Source: Mucilaginibacter yixingensis | Lineage (GTDB): Bacteria > Bacteroidota > Bacteroidia > Sphingobacteriales > Sphingobacteriaceae | Assembly: GCF_041080815.1 (NCBI RefSeq) | Contig: NZ_CP160205.1 | Span: 1,922,001-1,986,000 of the forward strand | Direction: 5' to 3' | DNA length: 64,000 nt | Part shown: in pieces, positions 33,072 to 42,408 of the stretch | Layout of the letters: every line of letters begins with the position of its first letter | How positions within the stretch are numbered: position 1 is the stretch's first letter | Notes under the pieces: model-generated | The model's database searches: none | Told to the model about the DNA's origin: nothing | Seen by the model: only the letters and a program-made list of their open reading frames with translations | Position numbers and translations under genes: made by a program

Positions 33072-35370
33072 CGAGGTACCTGAGGCACAAAACCCCGAGA
33101 TACATGAAAACATAAAAGTTACCGAACCCAAAGAATGGGCCGCGGGAGTAACCGCTGTATGGGCTGCTTTTAAAGACGTGCTGGAAGAAGAAAGCCCGGC
33201 GCGTGGCATGAAAGCCCTGCTGCACATGAATCAAAAGGGAGGCTTTGATTGCTCCAGTTGTGCCTGGCCCGATCCGGATGATGACCGGTCGCCCATTGCC
33301 GAGTACTGCGAGAACGGGGCCAAAGCCCTGGCTTGGGAGGCTACCAATAAGAAGCTAACTGCCAATTTTTTTGCCAAACACTCTGTCTACGAGCTTTCGC
33401 AGATGGATGACCTGGAAATGGGTAAGAAGGGTCGCCTGGCAGAGCCTGTTTATCTGCCTAAAGGTGGTACGCATTATCAACCTATCAGCTGGGATGACGC
33501 TTTTAAGCTGATTGCCCGGCATCTTAATGATCTAAAATCGCCGGATGAAGCTGCGTTTTATACCTCTGGCCGCACCAGTAACGAGGCCTCTTTTCTTTAT
33601 CAGTTATTTGTGCGCGAGTATGGCACCAATAACATGCCCGACTGCTCAAACATGTGCCATGAGTCAACCAGCGTTGGCCTGGCCGATGCCATTGGTATTG
33701 GGAAAGGCACCGTAACGCTTAATGATTTTTACGATACCGATGTCATTATTATCATAGGGCAAAATCCGGGTACCAATCACCCGAGGATGCTTTCTGCTTT
33801 AGAGAAAGCCAAGAAAAACGGCAGCAAGATTATCGCCATCAACCCCTTGCGCGAAGCAGGCTTGCTGGCCTTTAAAAATCCACAGACAGTAAAAGGCATA
33901 TTTGGCATGAGCACCCAACTGGCAGATCTGTATCTGCAGGTGCGCATTAACGGTGATATGGCATTGCTGAAAGCCATGGAATTATTGCTTTATGAGGCCG
34001 AGTTGGAAAATCCGGGAACGGTATTCGATCATCAGTTTATTCAGAAAAAGACCAGCGGCTATCTGGATTTTATCAATAGCCTGCACCATTATAACGCTGC
34101 CGATCTGGCCAAAGATGCTGGTGTAGCACTGGATGATGTGCAACAGGCGGTAGATATGATTAAGCATAAAAAGCGCATCATCATCTGTTGGGCCATGGGG
34201 GTTACGCAGCATGTAAATGGCGTGGCTACGGTTAAAGAGATTGTCAATCTCACTTTGTTGAAAGGGAGCATTGGCAAGCCAGGCGCAGGGCTTTGTCCGG
34301 TACGCGGCCATAGCAATGTGCAGGGCAATCGTACCATGCTGATCTGGGACAAACCCAAACCCGAGCAATTGGATAAGCTGAAAGAAGTGTTTGGCTTTGA
34401 GCCACCACGCGGCAAAGGTTTGGATGTGGTTGAATCGATAAAAGCCATGCATGAGGGCAAATTGAAAGTTTTCTTCGGGATGGGAGGGAACTTCCTTTCG
34501 GCTACGCCGGATACCGTTTACACCGCTGATGCTTTACGTAAATTGAAACTTTCGGTACAGGTATCTACCAAATTGAATCGCAGTCATTTAGTACATGGAG
34601 AGGAGGCGCTGATACTGCCAACGCTATCCAGAAGTGATAAAGATGTTTCTGGCGGCATGGAGCAGATTGTAAGTTGCGAAAACTCAATGGGCGTATTGCA
34701 ATTATCAAAAGGTGTGTTAGACCCGATATCTGACAACCTGAAAAGCGAAACCGTTATTGTTTGCGAGCTGGCTAAGGCCACGCTGGGTAGCCGCTCTGTT
34801 GTTGATTGGGATAAGTATGCATCAAACTACGATCATGTACGCGATGCGATAGAAAAAGTGATTCCTGGCTTTAAGGATTATAACAAACGCATCCGGGAGC
34901 ATGGTGGCTTCTACCTGCCAAATGCACCGCGTGAAGGCAGATTTGACAACAAGGCTCATCACAATAAAGCTATCTTCACCGTATCTCCAGTGCCATCTCA
35001 TGCGCTTGCTGACGATGAATATAGGATGACCACCATCCGCAGCCATGATCAGTTTAACACTACCATTTACGGTAATGAAGACCGTTATCGGGGAATCCAT
35101 AATGGTCGTCGTGTTATTTTTATGAACCCTGTTGATATAGCCCGCGCCGGGCTAAAAGATGGCGACGAGGTAGACCTGTTCAATTATTTTAATGGCATAG
35201 AGCGGGTTGCGCATATGTTCAGAATAGTTGCTTACAATATCCCGGAACGCGATACGGCAACTTATTATCCAGAAGCCAATGTACTAATACCAATAGATAG
35301 CGTGGCCGAGCAAAGTAATACGCCTACAAGCAAGTTGGTGGTTATTAAGATCAGGAAGCATCGGGCATGA
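33055..35370 (+). CDS. FdhF/YdeP-family molybdopterin oxidoreductase
   Basis: 771 residues. The CSSCAWPDPDDDRSPIAEYCE segment (about residue 63-83) and the molybdopterin-binding domains (FYTSGRTSNEASFLYQLF; NMCHESTSVGLADAIG; IIGQNPGTNHPRML; GHSNVQGNRTM) assign it to the YdeP subgroup of the formate-dehydrogenase family. The N-terminus lacks the full Cys pattern of a 4Fe-4S site. YdeP is linked to acid resistance in E. coli, and its reaction is not established. fdhD upstream suggests that the cofactor is sulfurated. The frame has a plausible start at 33055 inside the previous gene. Confidence 0.85.
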   Translation: MKTKIDEVPEAQNPEIHENIKVTEPKEWAAGVTAVWAAFKDVLEEESPARGMKALLHMNQKGGFDCSSCAWPDPDDDRSPIAEYCENGAKALAWEATNKKLTANFFAKHSVYELSQMDDLEMGKKGRLAEPVYLPKGGTHYQPISWDDAFKLIARHLNDLKSPDEAAFYTSGRTSNEASFLYQLFVREYGTNNMPDCSNMCHESTSVGLADAIGIGKGTVTLNDFYDTDVIIIIGQNPGTNHPRMLSALEKAKKNGSKIIAINPLREAGLLAFKNPQTVKGIFGMSTQLADLYLQVRINGDMALLKAMELLLYEAELENPGTVFDHQFIQKKTSGYLDFINSLHHYNAADLAKDAGVALDDVQQAVDMIKHKKRIIICWAMGVTQHVNGVATVKEIVNLTLLKGSIGKPGAGLCPVRGHSNVQGNRTMLIWDKPKPEQLDKLKEVFGFEPPRGKGLDVVESIKAMHEGKLKVFFGMGGNFLSATPDTVYTADALRKLKLSVQVSTKLNRSHLVHGEEALILPTLSRSDKDVSGGMEQIVSCENSMGVLQLSKGVLDPISDNLKSETVIVCELAKATLGSRSVVDWDKYASNYDHVRDAIEKVIPGFKDYNKRIREHGGFYLPNAPREGRFDNKAHHNKAIFTVSPVPSHALADDEYRMTTIRSHDQFNTTIYGNEDRYRGIHNGRRVIFMNPVDIARAGLKDGDEVDLFNYFNGIERVAHMFRIVAYNIPERDTATYYPEANVLIPIDSVAEQSNTPTSKLVVIKIRKHRA

Positions 35371-35400
35371 AATACGACGTTTAAGTATGATGGAATGGAT

Positions 35401-35463
35401 GGGGGCTAAGATTCCTCCTCACGCTACTCCACAAGGCCTCCGCTTGTCCGTTCGGAATGACAT
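35401..35463. repeat. AGATTCCTCCTCACG...GGAATGACA dispersed element
   Basis: Contains AGATTCCTCCTCACGCTACT, then CCGTTCGGAATGACATGATG. The pattern is that of a common intergenic repeat in Bacteroidota genomes (recalled, not searched). It lies downstream of the YdeP gene. Confidence 0.4.
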
Positions 35464-35537
35464 GATGATGATTTTGCTTAGAATGATTCTAAATAAGACA
35501 TCCCCTTTGTAATAATCATTATTAGGCTAACGTTTTG

Positions 35538-35545
35538 TACCTTTG
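35538..35545 (+). promoter_or_regulatory. -7 element before ccmE
   Basis: TACCTTTG, an exact TAnnTTTG, 29 bp upstream of the ccmE ATG. No good -33 element at the usual distance. Confidence 0.45.
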
Positions 35546-35574
35546 TAACCGCAAATCAAAAGCGGGACACGATA

Positions 35575-35988
35575 ATGAAGAAAAGTTCGATCATTGGTTT
35601 AGTGGTAATTGCCATCGCCATAGCAGTTGTTATCAGTACTTACACAAATACAAGCACTTACGGTAATTTTGCCGAAGCGCAAAAAAGTCAGACATCATTG
35701 CAGGTGGTTGGTCATTTAAGCAAAGAGAAACCTTTGTATTATGATGCTACTAAAGATGCCAACTACTTTTCTTTTTATATGAAAGATAAAGCGGGTAAAG
35801 AGTGTAAAGTAGTTTTCATTGGCACCAAACCGCAGGATTTTGAACGTTCCGAGCAAATTGTACTTACCGGCAAAATGAAGGGTAGCGAGTTTCTGGCATC
35901 AAAAATTTTGATGAAATGTCCATCTAAATATACCCAGGATAAACTAGAAGAAACCGAAGTTAAATCAACCCAGCAAGCCAGCATATAA
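35575..35988 (+). CDS. ccmE: Cytochrome c maturation haem chaperone CcmE, CxxxY type
   Basis: 137 residues. An N-terminal membrane anchor (about 5-22) precedes the OB-fold domain (LQVVGHLSKEKPLYYD; FSFYMKDKAG; IVLTGKMKGSEFLASKILMK). The haem-binding residue, His in the usual HxxxY motif, is Cys115 here (C-P-S-K-Y, 115-119). CcmE proteins with CxxxY are known from Desulfovibrio and archaea and still carry haem. First of the ccmE-ccmF pair, 9 bp before ccmF. Confidence 0.9.
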   Translation: MKKSSIIGLVVIAIAIAVVISTYTNTSTYGNFAEAQKSQTSLQVVGHLSKEKPLYYDATKDANYFSFYMKDKAGKECKVVFIGTKPQDFERSEQIVLTGKMKGSEFLASKILMKCPSKYTQDKLEETEVKSTQQASI

Positions 35989-35997
35989 ACCTTCTTA

Positions 35998-38469
35998 ATG
36001 AATACAGCTTTTAAAGGCGAACACCTGCTGCCCGGCCATCTTGGGCAATTTTTTATAGTCCTGGCGTTTGGCGGTGCCTTATTTTCTGCCATCTGTTATT
36101 ATTTCGCGGCAACCGATGCTAACAAGCTCGATAAAACGTGGTTGCGCATGGGCCGTTTGGGCTACTGGTTAAACACCTTGTCTGTTGTAGGCATAGGTGT
36201 TTGCTTGTTCTATATTATTTACAAAGGCTTATTTGAGTATCACTACGCATGGGCGCACTCATCACGTTCGTTGCCTGTGTATTATATCATTTCCAGCTAT
36301 TGGGAAGGACAAGAGGGCAGCTTCTGGCTGTGGACCTTCTGGCAAGCGGTACTGGGTAATATCCTGATCTGGAAAGCCGGATCATGGGAGCGCCCGGTAA
36401 TGGCGGTCATCTCCCTGTCGCAAGCTTTGATTGCTTCGATGCTGTTGGGGGTAAACATCTTCAATGTACGTATTGGTAGCTCTCCATTTATTTTGCTGCG
36501 CGATGCCATTGAGGGCCCAATTTTCAGTCGCCCTAACTACATGGATTACATTAAAGACGGTAACGGCCTTAATCCGCTGCTGCAAAACTATTGGATGGTT
36601 ATTCACCCGCCAACCTTGTTTTTGGGTTTTGCCAGCATGGTAGTGCCTTTTGCTTATGGTATTGCCGGTCTTTGGAAAAAACGTTATAAAGAGTGGGTTC
36701 AGCCTGCAATCTCATATGCGCTGTTTGCGGTAATGGTGCTGGGTACCGGTATCATTATGGGTTCGTTCTGGGCTTATGAGTCGCTCAACTTTGGCGGTTA
36801 TTGGGCTTGGGACCCTGTGGAGAATGCTTCGCTGATTCCGTGGCTGACACTGATTGGTGCCGTTCACGTCATGATCGTTTACAAAAACTCTGGTCATGCT
36901 TACTTTACGGCTTTGTTGCTTACGCTTATCAGCTTTGTGCTGGTGTTGTATGCATCGTTCCTAACCCGTAGCGGTATTTTGGGCGAAACATCTGTACATG
37001 CCTTTACAGATTTGGGTATGTTCTGGCACCTGGTGATAGATGTAGGTGTGTTCTTTGCGCTGATGGTGGTGATGATCATCGTGCGCTGGAAAGAACTGCC
37101 GATTAGCAAAAAAGAGGAAGAAACCTACTCGCGCGAGTTCTGGATGTTTGTGGGCGCGGTATTCCTGGGCTTGTCTTGTTTGCAACTGGTGGCCTATACC
37201 TCCATCCCGGTGTGGAATAAAATGTTTGGTACAAACATTGCCCCGGTAGAAGATAAGGTAACTCTTTACAATACCCTGCAAGGTGCTTTTGCTGTGGTGA
37301 TTACCTTATTCATCGGCTTCACCCAGTTCCTGAAATATAAAAAGACCGATACTGGTAAATTCTTTATCACCGCTTTGGTTTACCTGGTGTTCGCGGTACT
37401 GCTTAGCGCGGTGCTGGTTTACATAACCGGTATCTATAAGCTGAAATTTATTTTCTGGCTGGTAATGATTGGCGCGGTTTATGCGCTGGTAGCTAACGGC
37501 AAGGTTTTAGGCGATGCCTTTAAAGGCAAGTACAAACTGGCCGGATCTGCTGTGGCGCACATTGGTTTTGCCTTGTTGCTGGTTGGTGCCCTGATTTCTG
37601 CCGGTACCAGCAAAGTGGTATCGCAAAATACCAGCGGTGAGCAGTACAGTGCCGAGTTTGCCAAAGCCAATAACCCGGCCGAGAATATTATGCTCTACAA
37701 AAACGAGCCGGTAAAAATGGGTGGCTACGAAGTAACCTACGTTGGTGATTCTATAGCCTTACCAAATCACTATTTTAAAGTTGATTACAAGAAGCGCGAT
37801 GCCAGTGGTAAAGTAACCGAAGAGTTTGTGCTGAAACCAAACTCGCAGGCCAACCGCAAGATGGGTTTAGTGTCATCGCCTGATACTAAACACTACCTGC
37901 TGCACGATTTGTACACACACGTGAGCATGGCGCCAATTAAATATGACGATGAGCTGAACGGTACCGCAGGCGACGCTGGTCACGGTAGTGAGGCTGACGA
38001 TGACAAAAACTATGATCCACCGGTAGTACATCAGACTGCCGTGGGTGATACGATCCGCTTCCGCGAAGGTTATATGGTACTGAAAGCTTTGAATAGCCAG
38101 GCGCACGTACAAAACATCGCCCTGTCTGGCAACGATGTAGCGGTAGGTGCTCAATTGGAAATCGTGTCGCACGGCAAAACTTACACTACCGAGCCGGTAT
38201 TCATGATCAAAAATGGTAACGGTTTTGACTTTGCACGCAAGGTAGAAGATATTGGCTTGAAAGTACGTTTAACCAAGCTGCTGGTAAAAGGCCAGGATGC
38301 CCGCGCCGAAATCAGCGTGTATCAACAGCCTGAAAGCAAAAAGCAATACATTGTAATGCGCGCCATCAGCTTCCCTTATATCAACTTCTTTTGGTCGGGC
38401 ACCATCATCATGGTGATTGGTTTCCTGCTGTCTATCTTTAGAAGGAATAAGGAGATGAAGAAGTCTTGA
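35998..38469 (+). CDS. ccmF: Cytochrome c maturation protein CcmF
   Basis: 823 residues, longer than the usual 630-690. The haem-handling WWD domain is clear (WGGYWAWDPVENASLIPWL), with about fourteen membrane helices. After the last core helices (residue about 530) a soluble region of some 240 residues precedes the final helix (FFWSGTIIMVIGFLLSIF), which is larger than in proteobacteria. With CcmE it ligates haem to apocytochromes such as the one at 9.3 kb. Its stop TGA falls inside a dispersed TTGAACCAGGATT repeat. Confidence 0.92.
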   Translation: MNTAFKGEHLLPGHLGQFFIVLAFGGALFSAICYYFAATDANKLDKTWLRMGRLGYWLNTLSVVGIGVCLFYIIYKGLFEYHYAWAHSSRSLPVYYIISSYWEGQEGSFWLWTFWQAVLGNILIWKAGSWERPVMAVISLSQALIASMLLGVNIFNVRIGSSPFILLRDAIEGPIFSRPNYMDYIKDGNGLNPLLQNYWMVIHPPTLFLGFASMVVPFAYGIAGLWKKRYKEWVQPAISYALFAVMVLGTGIIMGSFWAYESLNFGGYWAWDPVENASLIPWLTLIGAVHVMIVYKNSGHAYFTALLLTLISFVLVLYASFLTRSGILGETSVHAFTDLGMFWHLVIDVGVFFALMVVMIIVRWKELPISKKEEETYSREFWMFVGAVFLGLSCLQLVAYTSIPVWNKMFGTNIAPVEDKVTLYNTLQGAFAVVITLFIGFTQFLKYKKTDTGKFFITALVYLVFAVLLSAVLVYITGIYKLKFIFWLVMIGAVYALVANGKVLGDAFKGKYKLAGSAVAHIGFALLLVGALISAGTSKVVSQNTSGEQYSAEFAKANNPAENIMLYKNEPVKMGGYEVTYVGDSIALPNHYFKVDYKKRDASGKVTEEFVLKPNSQANRKMGLVSSPDTKHYLLHDLYTHVSMAPIKYDDELNGTAGDAGHGSEADDDKNYDPPVVHQTAVGDTIRFREGYMVLKALNSQAHVQNIALSGNDVAVGAQLEIVSHGKTYTTEPVFMIKNGNGFDFARKVEDIGLKVRLTKLLVKGQDARAEISVYQQPESKKQYIVMRAISFPYINFFWSGTIIMVIGFLLSIFRRNKEMKKS

Positions 38470-38507
38470 ACCAGGATTTTAAGGATTTAAAAGATTGACA
38501 GGATTAA
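38466..38507 (+). repeat. Dispersed repeat at the ccmF stop codon
   Basis: Contains TTGAACCAGGATTTTAAGG, then ATTTAAAAGATTGACAGGATT. The TGA stop of ccmF (38467-38469) is part of it. Same family as 5013 and 6565, in sense orientation. Confidence 0.65.
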
Positions 38508-39226
38508 TTTTGAATATATCCTCTATTAAAAATTATAAAAACGTCGGCTATGAAGTAATATCCGGCGTTTTTACGTTTAAAGAAGTGCAATTGATGATTG
38601 CTAAACTGCAAGAGTTTAGCAGGCAGGACAATCCTTTATTCAGGCGTAGTGAGGATCTGTTCGCCATACGTCAATTCCTGAAACAATTTCCTGAATTGCT
38701 GCCGGTTGTCTTTAATGATCGATTAAAACGCGTTATTCATGACCGCTTTAGTGACGAATACTTCATTGTAAAATCCATTTATTTCGATAAGCCCGGGGCG
38801 TCTAATTGGTTTGTGGCCTATCACCAGGATCTAACCATTTCTGTAGATAAAAAGAGCAACCTCCCCGGTTACGGCCCCTGGACGGTAAAGCACGAGCAAT
38901 TTGCTGTGCAGCCTCCACTTGCTATACTTCAGGATAATTTTACCGTCCGTATTCATTTAGACGATACGGATGAGCAGAACGGTGCGCTGAAAGTGATCCC
39001 CGGTTCACATCTAAAAGGCATTTATCGCCCCGAAACCATCGATTGGACAACAGAACAGGAGGTAAGTTGTAATGTTCCGGCCGGAGGCATTATGCTGATG
39101 TCGCCATTGTTACTGCATGCATCGGGCCGCACTACTAATCAGCAGCAACGCAGGGTGCTGCATATAGAGTTTAGCCGGTCTGAATTAGCTGGTGGGTTAA
39201 GCTGGGCGGAGAAGGTAAATTGCTAA
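38495..39226 (+). CDS. Phytanoyl-CoA dioxygenase (PhyH) family protein
   Basis: About 243 residues. Fe(II)/2-oxoglutarate-dependent oxygenase: AYHQDLTI (about 109-116; His and Asp iron ligands), PGSHLKGIYRP and LLLHASGRTTNQQQRRVLH (third His and the 2-oxoglutarate Arg) are visible. The N-terminus is unsure: TTG codons at 38495 (inside the repeat) and 38510 are the only starts that keep the complete domain. Substrate unknown. Confidence 0.8.
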   Translation: MTGLILNISSIKNYKNVGYEVISGVFTFKEVQLMIAKLQEFSRQDNPLFRRSEDLFAIRQFLKQFPELLPVVFNDRLKRVIHDRFSDEYFIVKSIYFDKPGASNWFVAYHQDLTISVDKKSNLPGYGPWTVKHEQFAVQPPLAILQDNFTVRIHLDDTDEQNGALKVIPGSHLKGIYRPETIDWTTEQEVSCNVPAGGIMLMSPLLLHASGRTTNQQQRRVLHIEFSRSELAGGLSWAEKVNC

Positions 39227-39240
39227 AGTAGGAGGCTTGT

Positions 39241-39924
39241 TTACAAATCTTTTTCTGTCTTAATCGTTCCGTAGGTAATTCCCAGATTGATGAACCACTT
39301 CTTCATCAGATCATATTTCTGATTGCACAACGTCCCGATAGAAAGTCGGTCATCGTTCATAGAGTGGCTTTCCATGCAATGAAAACATATTTGAATATAG
39401 TCAATTACTTTTCCATCCTTGTCGATAAAAACTACGGCGTTTCTGGGATCGTAACACCCGCCATGACCTTCAACATGGTAAGGAAAAGATGGGTTTCGCC
39501 AGTTGGTGTTATAAATCAGTTCTGTTAAGCCGTTAATCTGACTTTGGTTAATTTCTTTAGTTTCTATTAAAGTGGATCGATCAAGTGTGTCATGCGCTAT
39601 TATTAAACCTTCTTTTCTATTGGTCGTATCTTTTGCCAATATTTTACTTCCATCGGCCATTGTTTTCCATATTTCATGTGGTGGTACCACTAATGGGTAG
39701 GAGACCGCAAGAATCTTTACAGCTTTGTTAAACGGGTATTTATTAAGGCGCTGGGCTAGTGAATATTTTTTTGTGTAAGTACAATCGTCATAGCTTGATC
39801 GATAACGGGCATCCAGCCATTGTATGGTATGGGGCTTTTTGGGTACCTTATTTGTTTTCGTTTGAGCAAGTAATGTGTTGCTGAAAATCACCAACCCCAA
39901 TAATAGACTCAGCAACTTATTCAT
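39241..39924 (-). CDS. Secreted Cys-rich hypothetical protein, paralogue B
   Basis: 227 residues from the ATG at 39924 (MNKLLSLLLGLVIFSNTLLA, a signal peptide); seven extra residues to 39945 would lie in the upstream gene. Shares with its neighbour the blocks YDDCTYTKKYSLAQRLNKYP, LIYNTNW, CYDPRNAVVFIDKDGK and DYIQICFHC. Invariant Cys residues suggest a metal site or disulfides. Overlaps the upstream paralogue by 8 bp, so both are one operon. Function unknown. Confidence 0.7.
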   Translation of the reverse strand: MNKLLSLLLGLVIFSNTLLAQTKTNKVPKKPHTIQWLDARYRSSYDDCTYTKKYSLAQRLNKYPFNKAVKILAVSYPLVVPPHEIWKTMADGSKILAKDTTNRKEGLIIAHDTLDRSTLIETKEINQSQINGLTELIYNTNWRNPSFPYHVEGHGGCYDPRNAVVFIDKDGKVIDYIQICFHCMESHSMNDDRLSIGTLCNQKYDLMKKWFINLGITYGTIKTEKDL

Positions 39925-40585
39925 CGTCCCTTTTGATTGTACCAAATTGTACCCCCTGGTTAATAAACCATTTCTTTGCTAAATCCATTTTTTGGTAGCA
40001 CTCAGTCCCAAGATTTATACGGCCAGATTTTGATTCATAATTTTGGCATGCAAAGCAAATCTGTATATAATCGAAGATCTTCCCGTTTTTATCAAAAAAT
40101 AACAAGGCGTTTCTTGGAGCAAAACAGTTATAGCCGGGGTCCACACCATTATTGCCTTTTACGCGAAAATCGGTATTATAAATTAAGTTGGTTAAACTGC
40201 GTATTTGAGCTTTACTGAGTTTGACTAGCTCAACTATCGAGGTACCGTCTAAAGCCCCTTGTTTAATCCAAAGACCATATTTTAGGGTGTCTATTTGAGG
40301 AGTAGGGATGATTTTACCAAGACTATCTACACGTATTTCCTGGTTGGGTTGCCCTCCATTAAAATTGTGATAGGAAACAGCCAGAATAGTAACTGCCTCA
40401 TTAAATGGATAGCGTTTAAGCCGCTCGCCTAAAGTGTATTTACTGTTAAATACGCAATCATCATGAGGGGAAACCATTGGATAAGCGTCATAGCGATATC
40501 GCTTACCTTTAGCTGGCTTCTTCGGCTGCGCACAAACAGCTACACCACAAAAACATAATAAAAGCAAGACAAGGTATTTAGGCAT
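39917..40585 (-). CDS. Secreted Cys-rich hypothetical protein, paralogue A
   Basis: 222 residues, signal peptide MPKYLVLLLLCFCGVAVCAQ. Matches paralogue B throughout the mature part (HDDCVFNSKYTLGERLKRYP; LIYNTDFR; CFAPRNALLFFDKNGK; DYIQICFACQ; TECYQKMDLAKKWFINQG). It follows an alpha/beta hydrolase gene by 3 bp on the same strand, so the three may be co-expressed. No known family. Confidence 0.72.
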   Translation of the reverse strand: MPKYLVLLLLCFCGVAVCAQPKKPAKGKRYRYDAYPMVSPHDDCVFNSKYTLGERLKRYPFNEAVTILAVSYHNFNGGQPNQEIRVDSLGKIIPTPQIDTLKYGLWIKQGALDGTSIVELVKLSKAQIRSLTNLIYNTDFRVKGNNGVDPGYNCFAPRNALLFFDKNGKIFDYIQICFACQNYESKSGRINLGTECYQKMDLAKKWFINQGVQFGTIKRDDE

Positions 40586-40588
40586 GCC

Positions 40589-41518
40589 CTAATTTACCTT
40601 TTTCTTCAAAAACTGCAATATCCTGCTGTTTACGGTGTCAGCCTGTTCAATCTGTGGGAGGTGACCTGCATCATCAACCGGGAAAAACTCTGTTTTGAGC
40701 ACGGCCCGTACCGAGTCGCTAAAGCTGTAGGGAACTGTTTTGTCATCGCGCCCCCAAATGAGTAATACGGGTTTATGTCTGGTGTTTAGGAGCTTGTTTT
40801 CGCCGGCTCCGTCGCTTTCGTAATTGTACATGGTTGAAATGAGGGCGTTAACAAAGCCTTTGTATTGCATTTGTACATGGTATCGTTTTGCCCAGTCTGG
40901 GTGACGTTCAGGGTATTTAAAATCTGCCAGCTGGCTTTGAATGCGCTCTTTAGGGTGTATGCTTTCGTAGTAGCGGGCTATAAATTCAAACTTATCAGGC
41001 TCCATAGGTTGATAGGCCGGGTCTATCAGTATCACCTTGTCAACAAATTGAGGGTATTTCCCGGTAAAGTCGGTGGCCAATCGTCCGCCGAAAGAAACTC
41101 CGGCAAGTGTGACTGGCGTTTTAATGTGAAGTCTTCTAATTAGTTCTATCAGCTGGTTAAAGTAAAACCGCTGATCGTACTGGCCGTCCGGACGGTCGGA
41201 ATAGCCGCGGCCGTAAAGGTCATAACGTAATACGCGGTATCCGGCTGCGGTTAGTTTGTTGTAGGTGCTGTCCCATATGTAATAGGGTACACTAAAGCCA
41301 TGTAACAAAATTACGGTCTTGCCTGTGTCTGGGCCACCCAATTGGTAATGGGTTAGGCCGTCGCTTAATTTGATGTAACTACCACCGGCCGCTTTCCGGT
41401 CGGCATCTGTCAGGTTTTTTTTTTCTGAGTTCCGGTAAAGATACAGCGAGCCCAGAATCAAAATAGTTACTGCCGCCAGAAAAATAAACGGAATAGCAAT
41501 AAGTTTTAAAAATCTCAT
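40589..41518 (-). CDS. Alpha/beta-hydrolase with N-terminal membrane anchor
   Basis: 309 residues. One N-terminal helix (about 7-26) anchors it. Catalytic triad: Ser in GVSFGGRLA (about 142), Asp in IWGRDDKTVP and His in DAGHLPQIEQ; the oxyanion motif HGFS precedes. Resembles epoxide/ester hydrolases but the substrate is unknown. It begins the minus-strand group with the two Cys-rich proteins downstream. Confidence 0.85.
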   Translation of the reverse strand: MRFLKLIAIPFIFLAAVTILILGSLYLYRNSEKKNLTDADRKAAGGSYIKLSDGLTHYQLGGPDTGKTVILLHGFSVPYYIWDSTYNKLTAAGYRVLRYDLYGRGYSDRPDGQYDQRFYFNQLIELIRRLHIKTPVTLAGVSFGGRLATDFTGKYPQFVDKVILIDPAYQPMEPDKFEFIARYYESIHPKERIQSQLADFKYPERHPDWAKRYHVQMQYKGFVNALISTMYNYESDGAGENKLLNTRHKPVLLIWGRDDKTVPYSFSDSVRAVLKTEFFPVDDAGHLPQIEQADTVNSRILQFLKKKVN

Positions 41519-41606
41519 TAGGGGGAAATGATTTATTATTGGTTAGTTAAATATAAATATTACTGCCAATAATTCACCATTTATTCGAACTTTGAATACT
41601 GTTATT

Positions 41607-42389
41607 ATGCGTATTACAATTATAGGTTCGGGTAATGTGGCCACCCATCTTGCGGCTGCATTTAAAAATGCGGGGCACAATATTGTGCAGGTTTATAGTC
41701 GTAACATGCAAAACGCAGCCCTGCTGGCTTACCATGTTAAGGCCGAACCGATTGATAGTCTGGAGCAGATCAATCCCAAAACAGATCTGTTTGTTATCTC
41801 GGTAAAAGATGACGTGATTGGCGAGCTGGCCTGGGAGCTGGCCCGGTATCAAAAACTGATGGTGCATACCTCTGGCGCCACTGGCCTGCAAAAGCTGCTG
41901 GCCTATACAGAAAATGCGGGTGTGTTTTACCCATTGCAAACGTTTTCAAAAACCAAAGAGCTTGATTTTTGGCAGGTGCCCTTATGTTTAGAGGGGGCAG
42001 ATGTAAAGATCACCAAAAAGTTGGAAACACTGGCGCGTACTATAAGTAACAACGTGTACCGGGTTGATTCTGCGCAATGTAAGGTATTACATCTCTCGGC
42101 GGTGTTCGCCTGTAATTTCCCTAATTACCTATATGATGTGGCCCGTCAATTGCTGCAGAAAAGTGAATTGCCATTTGATATGCTGCGCCCGCTGATTGCT
42201 GAGACCGCAGCCAAAGTTATGGAGCAATTACCGGCCGATGTGCAAACCGGTCCAGCTATAAGAAATGACCTAACTACCATGAATGCACACCTGCAAATGC
42301 TTGACGGTGAGCACGACTTACAGCAGGTGTACGAATTATTGAGTCAAGGTATTATCAAAATGGACAAAGGGGAGGTGGCAGACGGCTAA
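41607..42389 (+). CDS. Rossmann-fold protein with DUF2520 domain
   Basis: 260 residues from the ATG at 41607 (MRITIIGSGNVATHLAAAFK); the TTG 15 bp upstream is part of a promoter-like tract. The GSGNVA loop binds NAD(P). The C-terminal domain (about 130-255, VDSAQCKVLHLSAVFACNFP) is DUF2520, related to 6-phosphogluconate-type oxidoreductases. Substrate unknown. 19 bp separates it from the ferredoxin. Confidence 0.85.
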   Translation: MRITIIGSGNVATHLAAAFKNAGHNIVQVYSRNMQNAALLAYHVKAEPIDSLEQINPKTDLFVISVKDDVIGELAWELARYQKLMVHTSGATGLQKLLAYTENAGVFYPLQTFSKTKELDFWQVPLCLEGADVKITKKLETLARTISNNVYRVDSAQCKVLHLSAVFACNFPNYLYDVARQLLQKSELPFDMLRPLIAETAAKVMEQLPADVQTGPAIRNDLTTMNAHLQMLDGEHDLQQVYELLSQGIIKMDKGEVADG

Positions 42390-42408
42390 TTTTATTACTT
42401 TTGCCACG

